Shown here: positions 9,418 through 17,228 of the stretch, piece by piece | Numbering within the stretch: position 1 is the stretch's first letter | How the letters are laid out: every line of letters starts with the position of its first letter | NCBI GenBank assembly: GCA_910588145.1 | Contig: CAJUPO010000008.1 | Location: 42,274-106,273, forward strand | Direction of reading: 5' to 3' | Source: an uncultured Oscillospiraceae bacterium | GTDB lineage: Bacteria; Bacillota; Clostridia; Oscillospirales; Ruminococcaceae | DNA: 64,000 nucleotides | Translations under genes and position numbers: made by a program | The notes under the pieces: model-generated | Seen by the model: the letters and a program-made list of their open reading frames with translations, nothing else | What the model was told of the DNA's origin: nothing | Database searches by the model: none

Positions 9418-9428
9418 AAACCTATGAG
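9397..9428. repeat. perfect 12-bp inverted repeat over the tuf promoter
   Basis: CTCATAGGTTTA and TAAACCTATGAG are separated by 8 bases. The dyad starts 3 bases after the -35 and runs past the -10. It could be a repressor site or, in fusA read-through RNA, a stem-loop without a T-run. Confidence 0.8.
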
Positions 9429-9459
9429 ATTATAATAAAATTTAAGGAGGACTTTCCCA

Positions 9460-10659
9460 ATGGCAAAGGCTAAATTTGAAAGAAATAAACCGCATGTTAA
9501 CATTGGTACAATTGGACACGTTGACCATGGTAAGACAACTCTTACAGCTGCTATTACAAAGACTCTCGCTCTTAAGGGTCAGGCTCAGTACGAAGCTTAT
9601 GATATGATTGATAAGGCTCCGGAAGAAAGAGAACGTGGTATCACAATTAATACAGCTCACGTTGAGTATGAAACAGATAATCGTCACTATGCACACGTTG
9701 ACTGCCCAGGACATGCTGACTATGTAAAGAACATGATCACAGGTGCTGCTCAGATGGACGGCGCTATCCTCGTAGTTGCTTCTTCTGACGGTCCTATGGC
9801 TCAGACAAAGGAACATCTCCTTCTTGCACGTCAGGTTGGCGTTCCTTACATTGTTGTATTCATGAACAAGGCTGATCAGGTTGATGATCCTGAACTTCTT
9901 GAACTTGTTGAAATGGATATCAGAGCTACTCTTGATGAGTATGAATTCCCAGGCGATGATACACCTATTATCAAGGGTTCTGCTCTTGCAGCTCTTAATG
10001 CTCCTGATGATCTCAGCGATGCATCATATGCACCAATTCTTGAACTTATGGAAGCAGTAGATTCTTATATTCCTACTCCAGAACGTAAGTCAGACCTTCC
10101 TTTCCTTATGCCTGTTGAAGATACTATGACAATTACTGGTCGTGGTACAGTTGCTACTGGTAGAGTTGAAAGAGGTCAGCTCAAGGTTGGCGATGAAGTT
10201 GAAATCGTTGGTCTTAAGGAAGAAAAGGGCAAGACAACAGTTACTGGTATCGAAATGTTCAGAAAGACTCTTGACTTCGCTGAAGCTGGCGACAACATCG
10301 GTGCACTTCTCCGTGGTGTTCAGAGAAGCGATATTGAAAGAGGACAGGTACTTTGCCAGCCTAATTCAATTCATCCACACACAAAGTTTAAGGGTCAGGT
10401 TTACGTACTGAAGAAGGAAGAAGGCGGACGTCATACTCCATTCTTCACAAACTACAGACCTCAGTTCTATTTCAGAACAACTGACGTTACTGGTATAGTA
10501 ACTCTTCCAAATGGCGTAGAAATGTGTACACCTGGTGATAACGTTGAAATGGACGTTGAACTTATTACACCAATCGCTATTGAAGAAGGTCTTCGTTTCG
10601 CTATTCGTGAAGGCGGACGTACAGTTGGTTCAGGCGTTGTTATTGCTATTAATGAATAA
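9460..10659 (+). CDS. tuf: elongation factor Tu
   Basis: GTPase that delivers aminoacyl-tRNA to the ribosome; 399 residues, full length. GHVDHGKTT, DCPGHADYVKNMITGAAQMDGAILV and NKAD are the GTP-binding motifs, and domains 2 and 3 are complete. AAGGAGG precedes the ATG. It sits after the str operon but has its own promoter (9389) and a strong terminator (10675), so it can be expressed independently. Confidence 0.98.
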   Translation: MAKAKFERNKPHVNIGTIGHVDHGKTTLTAAITKTLALKGQAQYEAYDMIDKAPEERERGITINTAHVEYETDNRHYAHVDCPGHADYVKNMITGAAQMDGAILVVASSDGPMAQTKEHLLLARQVGVPYIVVFMNKADQVDDPELLELVEMDIRATLDEYEFPGDDTPIIKGSALAALNAPDDLSDASYAPILELMEAVDSYIPTPERKSDLPFLMPVEDTMTITGRGTVATGRVERGQLKVGDEVEIVGLKEEKGKTTVTGIEMFRKTLDFAEAGDNIGALLRGVQRSDIERGQVLCQPNSIHPHTKFKGQVYVLKKEEGGRHTPFFTNYRPQFYFRTTDVTGIVTLPNGVEMCTPGDNVEMDVELITPIAIEEGLRFAIREGGRTVGSGVVIAINE

Positions 10660-10674
10660 TTGATAGTTTTATAT

Positions 10675-10713
10675 AAAAAACGGGAATATTTATTATTCCC
10701 GTTTTTTATTTTT
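10675..10713 (+). terminator. tuf terminator
   Basis: AAAAAACGGGAATA pairs with TATTCCCGTTTTTT around a 5-base loop, then more Ts. The flanking A-run makes it potentially bidirectional. Confidence 0.92.
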
Positions 10714-10727
10714 ACGTACATCTCCAC

Positions 10728-10760
10728 TTTTCCCCACCAATCTGATGATTTTGGGGAAAA
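10728..10760. terminator. second hairpin after tuf
   Basis: TTTTCCCCA (10728-10736) pairs with TGGGGAAAA (10752-10760). It is followed by As rather than Ts on the plus strand, so on plus it is only a hairpin; on minus the run would favour termination. Confidence 0.4.
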
Positions 10761-10788
10761 ATAAAAAATTTAAATGTATTATTGCATA

Positions 10789-10820
10789 AAAAAGTGGGAT
10801 TCCTATCCCACTTTTTAAGT
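10789..10820. terminator. third hairpin after tuf, bidirectional terminator
   Basis: AAAAAGTGGGAT (10789-10800) and ATCCCACTTTTT (10805-10816) form a perfect 12-bp stem with loop TCCT. Confidence 0.8.
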
Positions 10821-10922
10821 TTTTAGAATATGCCTTTTGTTTAAAACTATATTTTTGTTGAAATTTTACAAAAAATTAAAATATTTTTTTGTTTCTTTTA
10901 TTTTATATTCTTTTATTTTTTC

Positions 10923-10951
10923 TTGACGTTTTGCTAAAATTGTATTATAAT
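10923..10951 (+). promoter_or_regulatory. promoter of the dcw cluster
   Basis: TTGACG (10923-10928), 17-base spacer, TATAAT (10946-10951), upstream of mraZ. Confidence 0.85.
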
Positions 10952-10963
10952 TATATGTGCACA

Positions 10964-10990
10964 GTGGTGAAGTGTGGTAAAGTAATGTAA
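10964..10990 (+). promoter_or_regulatory. putative MraZ operator repeats
   Basis: GTGGTGA, GTGGTAA and AATGTAA start at 10964, 10974 and 10984, exactly 10 bp apart and just downstream of the promoter. MraZ is known to bind short G-rich direct repeats in front of its own gene, so autorepression is likely. The third copy is weak. Confidence 0.55.
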
Positions 10991-11046
10991 AATTATCGAA
11001 AAATTGGTATTTTAACCCCTGAAATTTATGAAAGGCGGTGTCGGAT

Positions 11047-11484
11047 ATGGCTTTGACAGCTCTTATGGGAACATATCACCATAATATTGACGTAAAGGGC
11101 AGAATGAGCTTTCCGACAAAACTTCGAGATATTTTGGGCGGCGAATTTTATGTTACCAAAAGCATAAACCAAAAGTGTCTGACTATTTATTCTAAAGCTG
11201 AATGGGAAAAGCTTGCCGCAAAAGTTGCGGCATTGCCGGATTCTATGGGCGGTCTTGATATTAAGAGATGGCTTTTTTCCGGTGCCGGTGAGCTTGTACC
11301 TGATAAACAGGGACGAGTTCTTATTCCGTCTGATCTTAGAGTTTTTGCAGGTCTGATTAAGGATGTTGTTGTTATCGGTCTTGACGATAAGGCAGAAATC
11401 TGGGATAAGGAACTGTGGGATGCTCAACAGAACAATATGAATATGGAAGCTATGCTTGCTGCAATGCAGCAGCTCGGCATATAA
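11047..11484 (+). CDS. mraZ: transcriptional regulator MraZ
   Basis: First gene of the division and cell-wall cluster. MraZ proteins have two AbrB-like swapped-hairpin motifs and bind repeats in their own promoter. Both motifs are visible: GTYHHNIDVKGRMSFPTKLR near the N-terminus and LVPDKQGRVLIPSDLR in the middle. The ATG at 11047 has AAAGGCGGTG a few bases upstream; an in-frame GTG at 11038 is inside that site. The protein is 145 residues. It is followed by rsmH after 11 bases, so they are cotranscribed. Confidence 0.93.
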   Translation: MALTALMGTYHHNIDVKGRMSFPTKLRDILGGEFYVTKSINQKCLTIYSKAEWEKLAAKVAALPDSMGGLDIKRWLFSGAGELVPDKQGRVLIPSDLRVFAGLIKDVVVIGLDDKAEIWDKELWDAQQNNMNMEAMLAAMQQLGI

Positions 11485-11495
11485 GGAGACAGCGT

Positions 11496-12419
11496 ATGGA
11501 ATTTACTCATGTATCGGTTCTTTTAAATGAATGTATTGAAGGACTGAATATCAAGCCCGATGGTATATATGTTGATGCAACTGCCGGTGGTGCAGGGCAT
11601 TCCCGCAAAATTGCAGAATGTCTGACTGACGGCGGTAAGCTGATATGCCTTGATCGTGATCCGGATGCAGTGCAGACTGCAACGGAACGTTTAAAGGGAT
11701 ATAATGCAAAAGTGATAAGAAGTAACTATTCAGAACTTTTATCTGTTCTTAATTCCCAGGGAATAGAAGCAGTGGATGGTGTTCTGATGGATCTTGGTGT
11801 GTCTTCGCACCAGCTTGATACGCCGGAAAGAGGCTTTTCTTATCATAGTAATGCGCATCTTGATATGAGGATGAGTCAGGAGGGTATAAGTGCATACGAC
11901 TTAGTTAATACTTTTACCCAGGAAGAACTTTCACGCATTATTTTTGAATACGGGGAGGAAAAGTTTTCCAGAAAAATTGCTGAAAATATTGTTTTACAAA
12001 GAAAAATAAAACCTGTTGAAACAACTTTGGAACTTGCTGAAATTATAAAGAAAAGCATTCCGGCAGCAGTTAGAAGGGAAAAGAATCCCTGCAAAAAAAC
12101 TTTTCAGGCTATACGAATTGCAGTAAACGGAGAACTTGAGCATTTGTCATCAGGTCTTGATGCAGCGTTTGAAAGCCTGAATCCCGGAGGACGCCTTGCA
12201 GTAATAACCTTTCATTCACTTGAGGACAGGCTTGTAAAGCAAAGGTTTTCAAGATGGTGTAAGGGATGCATATGCCCGCCGGATTTTCCACAGTGCGTCT
12301 GTGGAAAAAAACCTCTTGGAAAATTAATTAACAGGAAACCAATTGAAGCAACACCACAAGAATTGGAAGATAACAGCAGGAGCAGAAGTGCAAAGCTGAG
12401 AATAATAGAAAGGAGATAG
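11496..12419 (+). CDS. rsmH: 16S rRNA (cytosine(1402)-N(4))-methyltransferase
   Basis: SAM-dependent methyltransferase that modifies C1402 in the decoding centre of 16S rRNA; formerly MraW. The start at 11496 (MEFTHVSVLLNECIEGL) follows TAAGGAGA. Motifs: DATAGGAGHS for SAM binding, GVLMDLGVSSHQLD, and the C-terminal signature AVITFHSLEDRLVKQ. The 307-residue length is normal. It stands between mraZ and ftsL as in most Firmicutes. Confidence 0.96.
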   Translation: MEFTHVSVLLNECIEGLNIKPDGIYVDATAGGAGHSRKIAECLTDGGKLICLDRDPDAVQTATERLKGYNAKVIRSNYSELLSVLNSQGIEAVDGVLMDLGVSSHQLDTPERGFSYHSNAHLDMRMSQEGISAYDLVNTFTQEELSRIIFEYGEEKFSRKIAENIVLQRKIKPVETTLELAEIIKKSIPAAVRREKNPCKKTFQAIRIAVNGELEHLSSGLDAAFESLNPGGRLAVITFHSLEDRLVKQRFSRWCKGCICPPDFPQCVCGKKPLGKLINRKPIEATPQELEDNSRSRSAKLRIIERR

Positions 12420-12429
12420 GTGCTTTGTT

Positions 12430-12957
12430 ATGGCCGCAGACAATTCAGCATATAAAAAATATAATGAACACAGCAGCAGTAATGGTAACGCCGCATATGG
12501 CAACTACAAATACTATCATAGACCTGCGGAACGTAAACCCGCCGAAAAACCGGCGCCGGTACCTGAAATAACTATGAAGCTCACTCCTCCTAAAAGAGGC
12601 TCAGTTTTCAAGGTTCTGTTGGTTTCAACCATAGGACTGCTTGTTTTGTTTTCTGTTATTTATGGAAGAGTCGAAAGAGATAAAATGTATCGTTATATTT
12701 CAAATGCAAATGCGCATTATGAAAGTGTCAGAAGTGAGAATGTAAGACTTCAGTCGGAACTGGAAAGTAAGATGACTCTCAAGAATATTGAAGAATACGC
12801 AGTAAGTATTCTTGGGCTTCAGAAGCTGGACAATTCCCAGATCGAATATGTTCAAACTCAGACAGACGATGTTGTTGAAATTCCTGAAGAAGAGAAAAAC
12901 ATTTTTGTCAAGATAAAAGATAAGTTTGATGGATTTGTGGAATATATTTTCGGGTAG
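12430..12957 (+). CDS. ftsL: cell division protein FtsL-like
   Basis: A 175-residue protein with a long polar cytosolic N-terminus (about 60 residues, Pro/Lys-rich), one membrane segment (VFKVLLVSTIGLLVLFSVIY) and an extracellular coiled-coil region (HYESVRSENVRLQSELESK). This topology and its place directly after rsmH identify it as FtsL, a bitopic protein that joins DivIB and DivIC to activate septal synthesis. Sequence conservation in this family is weak, so the call rests mainly on topology and position. Confidence 0.85.
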   Translation: MAADNSAYKKYNEHSSSNGNAAYGNYKYYHRPAERKPAEKPAPVPEITMKLTPPKRGSVFKVLLVSTIGLLVLFSVIYGRVERDKMYRYISNANAHYESVRSENVRLQSELESKMTLKNIEEYAVSILGLQKLDNSQIEYVQTQTDDVVEIPEEEKNIFVKIKDKFDGFVEYIFG

Positions 12958-13285
12958 TTCAATATTATTATTATAGGACAGATAAAAAAAGATAATTGTC
13001 CGGATAAAGGAAAGACAAAACGAAACGAGTGTACGGAAAATAGGAATTTGCGGTTCAGGGGCGCGTCTGCAAGCGTTCCTGCTGCAGAATCCGTTATACG
13101 TTATGGAATTTCTTATGTGCCGTCATGAGGTGTTTGATTACATTTTCAGAGTAATTGAATGAGTTTGTTTCTGTAATTAAATATATTTTCCGTATATTTA
13201 ATTTTGGAAATAAGTTAGTGCATTTGCCAAGGCAGGGAAAATTTTATTATCCCTGCCTTATTGCGTATTATAAGGAGCTGATTAT
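12958..13285 (+). other. ftsL-PBP intergenic region with possible structured RNA
   Basis: 328 bases with no gene inside an otherwise tight cluster. A/T-rich flanks surround a GC-richer core at about 13030-13100. There AGGGGCGC (13057-13064) pairs with GCGTTCCT (13073-13080, two G-U pairs), enclosed by ACGGA/TCCGT (about 13033 and 13090). A second hairpin, GGCAGGGA/TCCCTGCC at about 13234-13260, precedes the PBP ribosome site. Confidence 0.5.
13232..13263 (+). terminator. hairpin before the PBP gene, possible attenuator
   Basis: AAGGCAGGGA pairs with TCCCTGCCTT across an A/T loop. The following bases (ATTGCG) contain no T-run, so termination would be weak; a regulatory or processing role is possible. 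Confidence 0.45.
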
Positions 13286-15652
13286 ATGGCTGATAAACCG
13301 ACTGCCCAGATGAAAAAACGTACCAATATCTTTGTGCTGTTTGTTATGATGTTCATGGCAGCGGCTGTAATTATACGGCTTTTTAAGCTTTCGGTTGTTG
13401 ATAACAAATTTTATCAGGATAAAGCTAACGAGTATCATTTTGGTCCTATTACAATTTCTGCGAACAGAGGATCAATTTATGACTGCAACGGCGTTATTTT
13501 GGCACAGAGCGCAACAGTGTATAAGGTCTATATGGATCCGGATCTTTTTAGAAGTGAAATATCGGCAAAAAAGGAGATACTTGAAGCACAGGCTCAGGAA
13601 GCCACTTCTAATGCTTCTGCAGTTGTTTCGGTAAAAACCGCAGAAGAGGTCCAGGATGAAATAATTTCTTTCCTTGCAGAAAAGCTTGAAATTACCAAGG
13701 AAAAAATTGTAGATGCAATGAATGAAAATACCCAGTATAAAATTTTAAAAACTCAGATTGAAAAATCAACAGCCGATGAAATTATTGCATTTATGAGTGA
13801 ATATAATATAAATTCCATAAAAATAGAAGAGGATACTAAGAGATATTACCCTCAGGATGAGCTTGCAGCTTCAGTTATAGGATTTACCAACGGCGACGGT
13901 GACGGTCAGTATGGTCTTGAGTATCAATATGACGAATATTTATCAGGTATTGACGGCAAGGTGATTTCTGCCAAAGATGCTTACGGAAATGAAATGCCTT
14001 ACAGATATGCAAAGACTTATGAGGCTCAGGACGGAAATTCACTTTATCTGACAATAGATAGAACACTTCAGTATGTGCTTGAAAAGAATCTTGATGAGAT
14101 GGTTACTAAGTTTGAGGTTGAAGACAGAGCATGCGGTATTATAATGAATGCGAAAACAGGCGCTGTCCTTGCAATGGCTACTGGTCCCGGGTTTGATCTG
14201 AATAATCCGTCTGAGGTTGATGAACTAAGCATAGCAAGAATGGCTCAGGATATGGGACTTCTTGATATTGATAAAAATGATGTTATTAAAAGCGAACAGG
14301 TCAAAAGTCTTAATGCTTCACTTACAAAGGATCAGTATACTGAGGCTTATGTTGCTGCAAGAGAACAGCAGTGGAAAAATAAGGCAATAACAGAGCTTTA
14401 TATTCCAGGTTCGGTTTTTAAGGTTATAACAAGTTCTGCGGCGCTTGAAGAAAAAGTAATATCAGTAAACGATATGTTTGATTGTAGTGGTGTAGCAGTT
14501 GTTGCAGATGCTAAAATGCATTGCTGGAATACTTCAGGGCATGGAACGCAGACTTTTGTTGAAGCAATTACACATTCCTGCAATCCAGCGTTTATTGAAA
14601 TTGGAAGACGATTGGGTCCGGAAGACTTTTTCAATTACTTTAAGTCCTATGGGCTGACGGAAAGAACCGGAATTGATTTACCGGCTGAAGAAAAAAGCTA
14701 TTATCAGGATCTTGAAACAATGGGGCCTGTCGAGCTTGCGTCATCTTCATTCGGACAAACGAATAAGCTTACGCCTATTGAAATGATAACCGCATATGCA
14801 GCTGTAATTAACGGAGGAGAGCTTGTTACTCCTTATGTTGTTAGCAAAATTGTTGATAATAATGGAAACGTAGTTTTGACTAATGAAAAAACTGTTAAAA
14901 GACAGGTTATTTCAAAGGAAACATCTGATATAATGTGTCAGACGCTGGAAACGGTTGCATATCAAAACGGAGCCTATATCAAGGGATATCATGTAGGCGG
15001 AAAGAGCGGTACTTCGGAAAAGCTTGACGAGTATGCCGGAAATGAAAAGGATCCTATGAGATACATAGCTTCTTATTGTTGTTTTGCACCAGCTGATGAT
15101 CCGGAAATTATAATGCTGATCATGGCGGATGAACCGATGTCCGGAGAATATTACGGAAGTCAGGTTGCTGTTCCGTATTCAAGACAGGTCATGGAAGAAA
15201 TTCTTCCTTATCTGGGCTACTATCCGGAATATTCAGATGAAGAAGCAGAAAATATTGATGTTTCCGTACCTTTTATTGAAGACTTAACTATTGAGGAAGC
15301 AAAAAAAGTAATTGAAGAAAAAGGCTTGAATTATGAAATTGCAGGCGAGGGCGATACGATATATGGTCAGATGCCTTTAACAGGAAGTACCATTGCTCAG
15401 GGCGGAACAGTTGTTATTTATACAGAAAAGAACTATAATCCTGAGTTTGTAAAGGTGCCTGATGTACGTGGATACAGTCTTGCTGACGCAAATTATCTGC
15501 TGACTAATGCCGGACTTAATTTTATAGCAAACGGCGTTGCTGCAAATGACAGCGGTTCAGTAGTACAGATGCAGTCAGAACCGGACGGAGCTATGGTGGC
15601 GAAAGGAACTATAATTGAACTTTCATTCGGCGTAAACGATCAGTCCGGCTGA
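13286..15652 (+). CDS. class B penicillin-binding protein with PASTA domains (SpoVD/FtsI type)
   Basis: Transpeptidase that crosslinks peptidoglycan at the septum or spore cortex; 788 residues. An N-terminal membrane anchor (IFVLFVMMFMAAAVIIRLF) is followed by the PBP dimerisation domain and the transpeptidase domain. The latter has S376-V-F-K379 (nucleophile), S431-C-N433 and K573-S-G-T576. Two PASTA repeats end the protein (about residues 655-715 and 720-785), as in SpoVD and in vegetative PBP2x. Position in the dcw cluster fits either role, and the sequence alone does not decide between FtsI and SpoVD. The ATG at 13286 follows AAGGAG. Confidence 0.93.
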   Translation: MADKPTAQMKKRTNIFVLFVMMFMAAAVIIRLFKLSVVDNKFYQDKANEYHFGPITISANRGSIYDCNGVILAQSATVYKVYMDPDLFRSEISAKKEILEAQAQEATSNASAVVSVKTAEEVQDEIISFLAEKLEITKEKIVDAMNENTQYKILKTQIEKSTADEIIAFMSEYNINSIKIEEDTKRYYPQDELAASVIGFTNGDGDGQYGLEYQYDEYLSGIDGKVISAKDAYGNEMPYRYAKTYEAQDGNSLYLTIDRTLQYVLEKNLDEMVTKFEVEDRACGIIMNAKTGAVLAMATGPGFDLNNPSEVDELSIARMAQDMGLLDIDKNDVIKSEQVKSLNASLTKDQYTEAYVAAREQQWKNKAITELYIPGSVFKVITSSAALEEKVISVNDMFDCSGVAVVADAKMHCWNTSGHGTQTFVEAITHSCNPAFIEIGRRLGPEDFFNYFKSYGLTERTGIDLPAEEKSYYQDLETMGPVELASSSFGQTNKLTPIEMITAYAAVINGGELVTPYVVSKIVDNNGNVVLTNEKTVKRQVISKETSDIMCQTLETVAYQNGAYIKGYHVGGKSGTSEKLDEYAGNEKDPMRYIASYCCFAPADDPEIIMLIMADEPMSGEYYGSQVAVPYSRQVMEEILPYLGYYPEYSDEEAENIDVSVPFIEDLTIEEAKKVIEEKGLNYEIAGEGDTIYGQMPLTGSTIAQGGTVVIYTEKNYNPEFVKVPDVRGYSLADANYLLTNAGLNFIANGVAANDSGSVVQMQSEPDGAMVAKGTIIELSFGVNDQSG

Positions 15653-15712
15653 TAAAAATTTGTGATTTCTGTCAGAATAATGTATTTATTTATATCGTAA
15701 TTGATTTGCAGG

Positions 15713-15732
15713 AGATATTTATGAATATCTAA
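15713..15732 (+). other. three-codon minigene inside a hairpin ahead of murE
   Basis: CAGGAG is followed 7 bases later by ATG AAT ATC TAA (15721-15732). The same bases form a perfect stem, AGATATT (15713-15719) with AATATCT (15724-15730). It may be accidental; a translational control element is possible. Confidence 0.25.
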
Positions 15733-15779
15733 GAACAGCAGGTCAAAAATAAAATACGGGAACAACCAGCGGAGTCAGA

Positions 15780-17228
15780 ATGGAGAAAATTATGAAACTT
15801 TACAGACTTCTTGAGGGAATAGCTGAAACTGATCTTTCAGATATTGAGATTAGTAAAATTACGGATAATACAAAGACGGTGGAAAAGGACTGTATCTTTG
15901 TATGTATCAAAGGCGGCTCGTTTGACGGTCATGACGCCGCTTCTGAGATGCTTGAAAAGGGTGCGGCAGCAGTAGCAGTAGAGCGGGATTTGGGACTCGG
16001 TGAAAGACAGATAATCGTACCAGATACAAGAGAATTTTACGGGCAGCTATGCTCAGCATGGTTTGATCATCCGGAAAGAAAACTTAATATTATCGGAGTT
16101 ACCGGTACAAACGGTAAAACAACAATAACTAATGTTATTAAGAATATACTTATGAACTGCGGTATTAAAACCGGACTTATCGGTACTATACGCAATGAAA
16201 TCGGAGACGAAGTAATTCATACAGAAAACACAACGCCTATGGCGTTTGAGTATATGAAGCTTCTGGACAGAATGGTGAAGTCAGATTGCAGGTATGTTGT
16301 TATGGAGGTTTCATCATTCGGACTCGTACAAAAAAGAATAGGTCCTACTCATTTTAATATCGGAGTGTTTACAAATCTCACTCAGGATCATTTGGATTAT
16401 CATAAGACAATGGAGAATTACTATCAGGCAAAGAAAATGATGTTTGATAGCTGTAATTATGCAATTATTAATACAGATGACGAATATGGAAAACGGCTGT
16501 TGTGTGAGATTAATTGTCAGAAATCCAGTTACAGTATCACATCTGAAGCAGATTATTATGCTGACGCTGTAAAGATTAAGTCGACAGGCACAAGCTTTTG
16601 GCATTGCAGTGATGGAAAATCTCAGCTTGTTAACATGAAGATGACCGGAACTTTTAATGTATCAAATGTCACTGCCGCAATTGCAGTATGCAGAAGAGTG
16701 GGCATACCGCTTGACAGGATTATCAGTATTATTTCTGAATACGGAGGAGTAAAAGGCAGATGTGAAATTATTCCGACTGGAAAAGAGTTTACAGTAATAT
16801 GTGATTATGCTCATACTCCAGACGCCGTTGAAAATATTTTAAAAAGTGTAAAGGAATATACAGAAGGCAGACTGATATGCCTTTTTGGCTGCGGGGGAAA
16901 CAGAGATGCAAAGAAACGTCCCCTTATGGCAAAGGCAGCGTCTGCATATGCAGACCATTTGGTTATAACTTCTGATAATCCCAGAGATGAAATTCCTGAG
17001 TCAATTATCGATGATATTCTTTCCGGATTAACTGATACAGAAATTTCTTTTGATGTAGTGGTTGACCGAACAGAAGCTATACATCATTCCCTGAAAATTG
17101 CACAAAAAGGCGATATTATAGTGCTTGCAGGAAAAGGTCATGAGGATTATCAGGTTTTGCCCGGCAATGAACACATACATTTTGATGAAAGAGAGATTGT
17201 TTCGGAAGGATTGAAACTTTTAGACTAA
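15780..17228 (+). CDS. murE: UDP-N-acetylmuramoyl-tripeptide synthetase
   Basis: Cytosolic ATP-dependent ligase that adds the third amino acid to UDP-MurNAc-L-Ala-D-Glu; 482 residues. GVTGTNGKTT is the ATP-binding loop. TSDNPRDEIPESI matches the DNPR motif of meso-diaminopimelate-adding enzymes rather than the lysine type, so DAP is the likely substrate. Two starts are possible, 15780 and 15792 (MKLYRLLEGI); both have GGAG 5 bases upstream. murF begins on the last base of its stop codon (TAATG), so the two are translationally coupled. Confidence 0.95.
   Translation: MEKIMKLYRLLEGIAETDLSDIEISKITDNTKTVEKDCIFVCIKGGSFDGHDAASEMLEKGAAAVAVERDLGLGERQIIVPDTREFYGQLCSAWFDHPERKLNIIGVTGTNGKTTITNVIKNILMNCGIKTGLIGTIRNEIGDEVIHTENTTPMAFEYMKLLDRMVKSDCRYVVMEVSSFGLVQKRIGPTHFNIGVFTNLTQDHLDYHKTMENYYQAKKMMFDSCNYAIINTDDEYGKRLLCEINCQKSSYSITSEADYYADAVKIKSTGTSFWHCSDGKSQLVNMKMTGTFNVSNVTAAIAVCRRVGIPLDRIISIISEYGGVKGRCEIIPTGKEFTVICDYAHTPDAVENILKSVKEYTEGRLICLFGCGGNRDAKKRPLMAKAASAYADHLVITSDNPRDEIPESIIDDILSGLTDTEISFDVVVDRTEAIHHSLKIAQKGDIIVLAGKGHEDYQVLPGNEHIHFDEREIVSEGLKLLD

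Larger units (their letters stand above)
10660..11046. other. tuf-mraZ intergenic region
   Basis: 387 bases without a gene. It contains three successive hairpins (10675-10713, 10728-10760, 10789-10820), then an A/T-rich stretch, the promoter of the division cluster at 10923-10951 and MraZ-type repeats at 10964-10990. Confidence 0.7.

Noticed and set aside
15771..15782. GGAGTCAGAATG shared by the murE leader and the pnuC leader (63115)
   Set aside because: A 12-base match between two places is expected by chance in 64 kb, and the contexts differ.
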